Program-made: the position numbers and the translations under genes | In this document: positions 25,617 through 32,604 of the stretch, piece by piece | How positions within the stretch are numbered: the first letter of the stretch is position 1 | Layout: each line of letters opens with the position of its first letter | Notes under the pieces: generated by a model | Seen by the model: only the letters and a program-made list of their open reading frames with translations | Told to the model about the DNA's origin: nothing | Databases searched by the model: none | NCBI GenBank assembly: GCA_021790655.1 | Contig: JAJYGR010000041.1 | Location: forward strand, 1 to 32,604 | Length of the DNA: 32,604 nucleotides | Reading direction: 5' to 3' | From: Acidobacteriota bacterium | GTDB taxonomy: Bacteria > Acidobacteriota > Terriglobia > Terriglobales > Acidobacteriaceae

Positions 25617-26285
25617 CTTGCCTCGCTAGACATATGATTACCCGCGTTGGAGCTGGCGAATGTCGAAAAATGTCTTGTGATGTGATGTGTCGAAGAACAA
25701 TATTAAGGTTGCCCGCTATGGAGATAAACAAAGAATGCGCAGCGTTTCTATCAGTAAAGATGCCCACTCTCCCTACCGCGCATCCAACCCAGCATGACTG
25801 ATTCGTGCGATAGGAACGCCCCGACAAGGCGCCACAGATCATGTCCTGAACCATTCGGAAACGTCGCAAGGTCGCCAACCGGAACCACGATATGACGCGC
25901 CTCTTCGATTGTGAGTGAGATATTAATCTATCCCAGCGATCAATCCTCAGTTCATCGAAAGGAGGGTTGAGGTGAACCGATGAGCACAGGGTGCCTCGTT
26001 CGCTGGCCACGATTCGCATACAAGGGTTCTCCACGCTGCTCGTAGTCAGGGTTCTCATGGACTTCCACTCTCCCGATTACCGGGACACACCCCTTAACCC
26101 CTTAATGACCCACATCGCTGCGAGATGCCGCACTGGTTAAGTGGTCCGTCCCGGTCGAATCCTTAACAACTAGTTCTCTATTGTGTTCAGTCCTGTATCG
26201 GCCACCTCCGTCATAAAAATGTCACCTGCAAAAGAACCGGGACGAGCCACTGCACTTAACTTTACTCAGTTACGAGGGGAACAAA

Positions 26286-26367
26286 TGTCGAGAATTGTCA
26301 TGCGAAGCAGTTGCTTGCGGAGAGCGACTGACACCAATCCGGTGTTGAACGGCGCTTTTTGAGAAAC
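26286..26367. repeat. degenerate intergenic repeat, copy A
   Basis: TGTCGAGAATTGTCATGCGA...GGAGAGCG...CCGGTGTTGAA...TTTTTGAGAAAC aligns by eye with 28512-28597. Confidence 0.55.
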
Positions 26368-26640
26368 TTCTGGTAACTGTGACGTCACAAGGCTAGCACA
26401 AGGCGGGCATCGACCAGAATTAAGGAAGACCTGCGCCCGCGATTTCGGTATCGGTAGCCCGCAAGGTCGTTGCTCTTAAATGCGAGCCGAGCTCCGCGCC
26501 GACGAAGCAGGCTCCGCATGCTCTTCCGCTTACCAGAAAATGGCCTCTATCAGGTCGAAGCGATTTTAGTTCCAGTTTCCAGGTCTAAACCCACCGGCTT
26601 TCAGCCGGTGAGCTTTCAGCATCCGTGCTAGATTTGGCCT

Positions 26641-27087
26641 GTGATGGTGGAGTACAGGACGAGCGCGCGCGCGATGTGGGACGTGAAGTACCACGTGGTG
26701 TGGATAACGAAGTACCGGTATAAGGTGCTGCGAGGGGAAGTGGCGGAGCGGGCGCGCGATCTGATACGGCAGATATGCGCGGCCCGAGAGGTAACGATTG
26801 TGCGGGGAGCGGTGTCGCCGGATCACATTCATCTGCTGGTGGCAGCGCCGCCGCAGTTGGCGCCCGCCAAGCTGGTGCAGTATTTGAAGGGACGATCCAG
26901 CCGGATGTTGCAGGAAGAGTTTCCGCACCTGCGCAAGCGGTATTGGGGGCAGCATTTGTGGGCACGAGGGTACTTCTGCGCGACGGTGGGCGCGGTGGAC
27001 GAGAAGACGATACGCGAGTACATCGAGAATCAAAAGTGGGATGAGGATGCGGAGAGCTTTAAGATTACAGCGCCCACGGAGCCTTAA
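26641..27087 (+). CDS. tnpA: IS200-like Y1/HUH transposase (TnpA)
   Basis: DVKYHVVWITKYRYKVLRGEVAERARDLIRQICAAREVTIVRGAVSPDHIHLLVAAPP (HUH = HIH) ... KRYWGQHLWARGYFCATVGAVDEKTIREYIENQ. Confidence 0.93.
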   Translation: MMVEYRTSARAMWDVKYHVVWITKYRYKVLRGEVAERARDLIRQICAAREVTIVRGAVSPDHIHLLVAAPPQLAPAKLVQYLKGRSSRMLQEEFPHLRKRYWGQHLWARGYFCATVGAVDEKTIREYIENQKWDEDAESFKITAPTEP

Positions 27088-27088
27088 G

Positions 27089-27176
27089 CCGGCTTCAGCC
27101 GGGAGCGCTTCAGGCTGCTTCAGCAGCGACCCGCGACTTTCAGTCGCAATCCAACCCACCGGCTTTTAGCCGGTGG
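27089..27176. repeat. array of four hairpins downstream of tnpA with different stems and a shared CT(T)TCAG/CTTTTAG core
   Basis: CCGGCT-TC-AGCCGG (27089-27102), GCTGCT-TC-AGCAGC (27114-27127), GCGACT-TTC-AGTCGC (27133-27147), CCACCGGCT-TTT-AGCCGGTGG (27156-27176). Confidence 0.85.
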
Positions 27177-27292
27177 TCGTTTAGGTTTCCGCAGCATGGC
27201 ATCATGCGCGCGGCGCTTTCGGAAAGCATGGGGAAGTTGCTGTGTGGCTGCCGCCGCAGCAGATCGACTAGTCTAATGCCTCGCGCTCACGG

Positions 27293-28426
27293 TCAGTCGA
27301 GATTCAGAAGCCGCGACGCGGCTTTTCGGAAGAAATGGCCGCCGTTCGCGGCGTGGGAAGGCGCGAAAGCCGCGGTCAGAACTCGCACGGGAAACGGAGG
27401 ACGTGCCTCGTGTCCATCCCCATCCTGGGCCGGGAATAACTGCACCAGCGCCTGCTTCGGATTTTCCCGCAAGGTGTCGAGCAGCGCCACCCGATGCACG
27501 CAGAAAATCGTGCAGTACGGTGCGCAGAGCTTGGGTGTTTTGGACTCCCGCTCGATATCCTCCTGCGTGTATTGCGCAAGCGGGATGGCGGGATATCCGC
27601 GCTGGGCCATGCAGTAGTGCACCAGCCCGTTCTCGCAAATATAAAGGTGGCGACCGCCAGCGGGGCAGTGCCACTCGTTGGGCAGCCCACGCAGTAGATT
27701 CCTGCGCCATGGATTGTGGCGGGCAAAAGAGAACAGCGGTTTCGAGAGGCGCTCTATCTCATCGATTACCTTCTGCGATTCCGCACTCAGCGGCTGAATC
27801 CGTCCGGTCTCATCGTGGACAATGCCTGCGCTGCTGCCCAGGCCCAGTTCGATTGCCCTCCGGGCGATCACCAGGGCGTCTCTGGGTCGATCGGTTCCGG
27901 CCCCGACCACCGAGTGAATATGCACCTGAAATTCAGCGTACTCTGCCAGCCAGCGCAGCTTCTGATCAAGAACCTTCAGGCTTTTCTTCGAGACTTTGTC
28001 CGGCAGCACGTTATCGATGCTGATTTGCATGCGGTCGAGTCCAGCGCGGTTCAGTTTCCGGATGCGGTCGACAGAAAGCAGGTAGCCATTCGTGACCATG
28101 ACGACGAGCATGCCGTGATGGCGTATCCGCCGGATAATTTCCTCCAATTCGGGATGGAGGAGCGTCTCTCCGCCGGTCAGCGTGATGGCGGTGGTGCCGA
28201 GCGCCGCCAGACGATCAATGCGGAGCAGCATCTCCTTCGTCGGAACCGGTTTGGAGAAGTCGTCGAACTCGTTACAGTAGGTACAAGCCAGGTTGCAGCG
28301 GCGAGTCACCACAACATGCGCGAAAACCGGATGGCGGGGTGACTTGAGCGCCATCGCAACCAGCCGGATTTCCCGGTACACGCGATGCCATCGTTTGGCA
28401 CCACGACGAACGGTAATCATTCCCAT
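27293..28426 (-). CDS. radical SAM protein with Cys-rich C-terminal (SPASM-like) region
   Basis: VVVTRRCNLACTYCNEFDDF (CxxxCxxC), TLTGGETLLHPEL, and later Cys CPAGG...CENGLVHYC...CAPYCTIFC. ATG 28426 preferred over 28792. Confidence 0.9.
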   Translation of the reverse strand: MGMITVRRGAKRWHRVYREIRLVAMALKSPRHPVFAHVVVTRRCNLACTYCNEFDDFSKPVPTKEMLLRIDRLAALGTTAITLTGGETLLHPELEEIIRRIRHHGMLVVMVTNGYLLSVDRIRKLNRAGLDRMQISIDNVLPDKVSKKSLKVLDQKLRWLAEYAEFQVHIHSVVGAGTDRPRDALVIARRAIELGLGSSAGIVHDETGRIQPLSAESQKVIDEIERLSKPLFSFARHNPWRRNLLRGLPNEWHCPAGGRHLYICENGLVHYCMAQRGYPAIPLAQYTQEDIERESKTPKLCAPYCTIFCVHRVALLDTLRENPKQALVQLFPAQDGDGHEARPPFPVRVLTAAFAPSHAANGGHFFRKAASRLLNLD

Positions 28427-28511
28427 CAGACCAGTCCTCAGTAGGGGTTGCGGAAACCTTGTCGGCAATCCGATGCACGAGAACAATATATTCCTCAAGT
28501 AGCGAAGCGAG

Positions 28512-28605
28512 TGTCGAGAAATGTCGTGCGCAACCGGATGCTCTACGGAGGGCGTGTGGGGCGGGCTCGGTATTGAAGATTGTTTTGTTGAGAAATGTCG
28601 AGACG
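28512..28605. repeat. degenerate intergenic repeat, copy B plus a second core motif
   Basis: TGTCGAGAAATGTCGTGCGC...ACGGAGGGCG...CTCGGTATTGAA...GTTGAGAAATGTCGAGACG; matches copy A at 26286. Confidence 0.55.
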
Positions 28606-28779
28606 CATCATCCCCTGCGACGGAACTCCGTCTATTAAGACATTGGATGTTATTCGCCCTAAACATTGTAGTAGCGTACTGAAGCTTTTCAAGATACTGT
28701 CGATCCACTGCAGATGGCGGTCGCCGAACGGCGTCAGAATATCTTCGTTCAATTTGCCGGTCGGAAGGAAATATGACGA

Positions 28780-29916
28780 ATGCGAATTGCAATTTTCACC
28801 GAGACGTTTCTGCCCAAGGTCGATGGCATTGTCACCACACTCTGCCAAACTATCCGACAGCTCAAGAAACTAGGCAACGAGGTGCTAATTTTCGCGCCTG
28901 AAGCGGGCGTCAAGGAATATGAGCAGTCACGAGTCGTCGGCATAAGCGGATGCTCGTTTCCTTTCTATCCTGAACTGACGTTATCGCTTCCACGCGCCTC
29001 GATGCGCGAAGCGTTGACGGCGTTCCATCCTGATATCATTCATGTCGCTGACCCCGCTCTCCTGGGTCTGGCTGCGCTCTATTACGGGGGAGGCGCTCGG
29101 GGTGGCGCTTTGGGCTTGCCCTTGGTTGTCTCGTACCATACCGATCTTCCTCAATATCTGCATCACTACGGAATGGGGATGCTGGAAGGGCTGATTTGGC
29201 CCCTTCTGCGCATTCGGCATAAGCGGGCCACGCTGAACCTATGTACCTCGGGTGTCATATTGGAGCAACTCCGTGAACACAGAATTGAGCGGACAGCGCT
29301 TTGGCCGGGCGGCGTCGATTCAGACCTCTATAGAGCCAGTCAACGCTCGGAACAGATGCGCCTGCGCCTGACCCAAGGCCACGCGGCGAGTCCGTTACTG
29401 CTCTATGTTGGACGGCTCTCGGCGGAGAAAGAGATTGAAAGGATTAAGCCGATTCTTGAAGGCATTCCAGGTGCATGCCTCGCATTAGTTGGTGATGGGC
29501 CTCACAGGAAAAAACTACAGCGACACTTCTCGGAGAGCCCTGTTTTCATGTCCGGCTTTCTGCATGGTGATGAATTGGCCAGCGCTTTCGCATCGAGCGA
29601 TATCTTTGTGATGCCCTCTCGCACCGAGACATTGGGGCTCGTCGTTCTGGAAGCAATGAGTTCGGGTCTCCCAGTGGTCGCTGCACGAGCAGGAGGCATT
29701 CCGGAGCTCATAGAAAACCACGTAAGCGGCTATCTGTTTGACGATGAGGGCGAAGCGATTGCAGCCGTACAGCAGCTATTGCGTAATCCCGATCACATGG
29801 CTACCGTCCAGGAAAACGCCAGAAAGAGGGCGCTCGCGCATAGCTGGGAGGCGGCCACCCAGAGGCTGGTAGAACACTATCAATACGCTCGTGAGTGCTT
29901 TCCTGCCGTGAAGTAG
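28780..29916 (+). CDS. GT4-family glycosyltransferase, SqdX-like
   Basis: MRIAIFTETFLPKVDGIVTTLCQTIRQLKKLGNEVLIFAPE...LLYVGRLSAEKEIERIKPILEGIPGACLALVGDGPHRKKL...PSRTETLGLVVLEAMSSGLPVVAARAGGIPELI. Confidence 0.85.
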   Translation: MRIAIFTETFLPKVDGIVTTLCQTIRQLKKLGNEVLIFAPEAGVKEYEQSRVVGISGCSFPFYPELTLSLPRASMREALTAFHPDIIHVADPALLGLAALYYGGGARGGALGLPLVVSYHTDLPQYLHHYGMGMLEGLIWPLLRIRHKRATLNLCTSGVILEQLREHRIERTALWPGGVDSDLYRASQRSEQMRLRLTQGHAASPLLLYVGRLSAEKEIERIKPILEGIPGACLALVGDGPHRKKLQRHFSESPVFMSGFLHGDELASAFASSDIFVMPSRTETLGLVVLEAMSSGLPVVAARAGGIPELIENHVSGYLFDDEGEAIAAVQQLLRNPDHMATVQENARKRALAHSWEAATQRLVEHYQYARECFPAVK

Positions 29917-29973
29917 GTTCGTTGTGGGTTGTGTTTAAAACGCCGTCTATTTTCGCATTTGCGCTCCCAATAT

Positions 29974-30975
29974 TTATGATTCGGTCGCAGCCAGCAGTGC
30001 TCGGAACTTAAATCCCGATGCGACAACTGCGATGCCGCCTCCAATTAGAAGTGGCGCGGTGAAGATGCCGAAAGTCAGCAGTGAGAAGGCAGCAGCAACC
30101 GATTTGTCGACCCCGAACAAGCCCATCCCGAGCACGCAAAAGAACTGATAAGAGCCAAGGTTGCCCGGAGCATTGGGAATAACTGTCCCAACCCTGATGA
30201 TCAAAAAAACCGCCGCCGCTGCTGCCACCGGCAAATCGAACCCACTCCCCTTCATCAAGAACCACATGGCCAAGATGAGGCAGACAATCGACAGGCAACT
30301 GACAGCCCCTGCCGCTATAATCACTCGCGGGTGCCCCATCAGCACGAGCGCATCCAAGAACCCTGCTTTGATCGCCTCCGGGTCCTGTGCTGTCAGGTTT
30401 CGGCGGCCTCGTCCTCGAAACAACACCAGTACGATCCAGACACTCATGATGATGGCGATACACACGGCCAAGATCAGGGCCCCCGATACAAGCGATCCAG
30501 GAAGCCGGACCACCAGGGCGACGGCAAAGAAGCCAGCCAGCATCCAAAGGCCGTCGAGCATGCGTTCGAGAACGGCTGAGGCGAACGTGTTCGAGAGCGC
30601 GAGCCTGCTCCATCGTGAAAGCAGGTAACACCGGATAAGTTCGCCGGGGCGCAGCGGCAGGACTTCATTGAAGAACAGTCCTATATAGACTGCCTGAACG
30701 GTCCTCCAGAATCTCACTTCGGCCAACGGCTTGAGTAATATTGCCCAGCGCCAGGCGTTCACGAAATATACCGCCACGCTGAAAACGATGGCAAGGGCCA
30801 GGTAGCCGGGGCTGAGAACTTCAAACTGATGAATGAAGCTGTGGAGATCAATCCCCCAAAATACCCATAGGAGGCAGAGCGCAGCTACAGCATACGCCAG
30901 ACCTGCGAGCAGTCGCCTTTGTTTAGGCCGTTTCGTCCATCTGCGGGGTAACTGCAATCTTGGCCTGACGCGCAC
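29974..30975 (-). CDS. lysylphosphatidylglycerol synthase TM-like/flippase-type membrane protein
   Basis: Polytopic; WRWAILLKPL...YIGLFFNEVLPLRPGELIRCYLLSRW...VLERMLDGLW and VIPNAPGNLGSYQFF signatures. GTG 30975 lies just after the upstream stop; ATG 31017 is the alternative. Confidence 0.75.
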   Translation of the reverse strand: MRVRPRLQLPRRWTKRPKQRRLLAGLAYAVAALCLLWVFWGIDLHSFIHQFEVLSPGYLALAIVFSVAVYFVNAWRWAILLKPLAEVRFWRTVQAVYIGLFFNEVLPLRPGELIRCYLLSRWSRLALSNTFASAVLERMLDGLWMLAGFFAVALVVRLPGSLVSGALILAVCIAIIMSVWIVLVLFRGRGRRNLTAQDPEAIKAGFLDALVLMGHPRVIIAAGAVSCLSIVCLILAMWFLMKGSGFDLPVAAAAAVFLIIRVGTVIPNAPGNLGSYQFFCVLGMGLFGVDKSVAAAFSLLTFGIFTAPLLIGGGIAVVASGFKFRALLAATES

Positions 30976-30979
30976 CGAG

Positions 30980-32185
30980 CTACCGCAACACTCTGCGGAT
31001 GACTCCCATCGTAGCAAGTTTGGCCAGACGCTTCACAGGGGAATTTTTGGGAGCGAGGTTTCCGGAGTCTTTGCCAGCCGCAGTCGCTAACACCTGTCTG
31101 TAGAACATCCGCAACTGATCGGTGGATGCGGTCCAACTCCACCTTTCTGCTTCTCGTCGCGCATGGCGCCGGACACACTCTCGTTTCGCCGGGTCCTGAA
31201 GCAGGAGTCGCACCGCCTGGATCGCCTCCTGTTCCTCCTCAAAGAGAAAGCCGCTCACCCCATCCTCGACCAAATCGGGAATGCCTCCGGCCCGCGCCGC
31301 GATCACCGGGCAACCGGCAGCCATGGCTTCGAGCAGCACTAGACCGAGAGTCTCGGTACGGGAAGGAAGTACGAACATATCGGCTGAGGCGAAGGCGCAA
31401 GCCAACCGTTGCCCCTCCATATACCCAGGAAAGAAGGTGGGAGTGCCATGGAAGTGTTTTTCAAGTATGTTCCGATGCGGGCCTCCACCGACGAGAGCTA
31501 GACGCGCCTCGGGCATTGCACTGAGAATCCGTTTCAGTTGCTCTATGTTTTTCTCGGCTGAGAGTCGTCCCACATAGAGGAGCAAGGGTGAGTCGAGATG
31601 CCCTTGGCTAAGATAGGCGCGCATCCCGCGTGAAGCTCTCTCCTGGCAAAACAAGTCCGTATCGATGCCGCGCTGCCAGAGCACCACGCGAGCGATACCA
31701 TGACGGGTGAGATCATCCACCATCGCCGACGACGTACATAGATTGAGGGCGGCGCCGTTGTGCCGCGTCCTCAGCAGCTTCCAGACCAGACCTTCGATGG
31801 AGCCAAGCCGATAATAGTGCAGATATTTAGGCAGTTGCGTGTGATACGAGACGACCAGTGGGATTCGCAGGGTTGACGCATAGTAAATGCCTGCGACGCC
31901 CAACAGGACAGGATCAACAGCATGAATAACATCCGGCTGAAAGTCCAACAGCGTTTTGCGCATTGAACTGCGTGGCAGGGCGAGCCTGAGTTCTGGATAC
32001 AACGGAAATGGAACCGCCGGCATGCCGACTACCCGCGCGCCCTCGAAGTCCACGATGCCACCTTCAGGAGCAAAAATCAGAACTTCGTCGCCCGCCCTTC
32101 GCAACTGCGAAATCGTATTGCGGAGCCGCGTGACGATTCCATCTACCTTTGGAATGAAAGTTTCCGAGAAAAACGCGATCCGCAT
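30980..32185 (-). CDS. sqdX: GT4 glycosyltransferase, SqdX-like (sulfoquinovosyltransferase candidate)
   Basis: MRIAFFSETFIPKVDGIVTRLRNTISQLRRAGDEVLIFAPEGGIVDFEGARVVG...PLYPELRLALPRSSM...LNLCTSSAMVDDLTRHGIARVVLWQRGIDTDLF; adjacent to an sqdB-like gene. Confidence 0.85.
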   Translation of the reverse strand: MRIAFFSETFIPKVDGIVTRLRNTISQLRRAGDEVLIFAPEGGIVDFEGARVVGMPAVPFPLYPELRLALPRSSMRKTLLDFQPDVIHAVDPVLLGVAGIYYASTLRIPLVVSYHTQLPKYLHYYRLGSIEGLVWKLLRTRHNGAALNLCTSSAMVDDLTRHGIARVVLWQRGIDTDLFCQERASRGMRAYLSQGHLDSPLLLYVGRLSAEKNIEQLKRILSAMPEARLALVGGGPHRNILEKHFHGTPTFFPGYMEGQRLACAFASADMFVLPSRTETLGLVLLEAMAAGCPVIAARAGGIPDLVEDGVSGFLFEEEQEAIQAVRLLLQDPAKRECVRRHARREAERWSWTASTDQLRMFYRQVLATAAGKDSGNLAPKNSPVKRLAKLATMGVIRRVLR

Positions 32186-32200
32186 GCCGTCCCCTTTCCG

Positions 32201-32604
<404 letters not shown>

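Larger units (their letters stand above)
26592..27176 (+). mobile_element. IS200/IS605-like single-gene element (tnpA only) bounded by matching hairpins
   Basis: Left hairpin CACCGGCT-TTC-AGCCGGTG (26592-26610) and right hairpin CCACCGGCT-TTT-AGCCGGTGG (27156-27176) flank the HUH/Y1 transposase. Confidence 0.75.

Noticed and set aside
25465-26058. 197-aa minus-strand ORF overlapping the start of the secreted protein gene
   Set aside because: No signal peptide or domain, composition not protein-like; overlaps a better-supported gene and probable promoter region.
26566-27159. 197-aa minus-strand ORF antisense to tnpA
   Set aside because: Mirror of the IS200-like transposase; Arg/Leu/His-rich artefact.
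27089-27176. CRISPR-like array downstream of tnpA
   Set aside because: The units are short self-complementary hairpins with different sequences, not identical direct repeats with unique spacers.

Overview
The window looks like the junction of a conjugative element and accessory chromosomal-type DNA, probably from an Acidobacteriota (Terriglobia-like) genome; the taxonomy is inferred from the TonB-receptor and LPDAP-type secreted proteins. Positions 1-17341 hold a densely coupled P-type/VirB-like T4SS and DNA-processing module: virB2(partial)-B3-B4-B9-B10-B7-like-B5-B6-B8, a degenerate receiver-like ORF, a C5 cytosine methyltransferase, two ssb paralogues, two winged-helix/replication-relaxation-like genes, an oriT-like inverted-repeat region, an RHH-like protein, virD4 and virB11. 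Minus-strand accessory genes follow: a lipoprotein, a LysR regulator, and a locus with a large Oar/TonB-dependent receptor flanked by two paralogous secreted proteins. Next come a compact IS200-like element with a run of hairpins, a radical SAM protein, and a sulfolipid (SQDG)-type locus: sqdB partial, two sqdX-like glycosyltransferases and a flippase-like membrane protein. Most interesting signals: (1) a second protein-like reading frame (8503-8742) inside the dcm gene; (2) a perfect 20-bp inverted repeat and palindrome-rich region (13836-14015) next to RHH/virD4 with no canonical relaxase in the window; (3) IS200-like tnpA flanked by hairpins with different stems but the same CT(T)TCAG core; (4) a UNCG hairpin overlapping the Shine-Dalgarno of the second ssb; (5) a degenerate ~85-bp intergenic repeat; (6) duplicated sqdX-like genes. 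All family assignments are from motif recognition; no searches were run.
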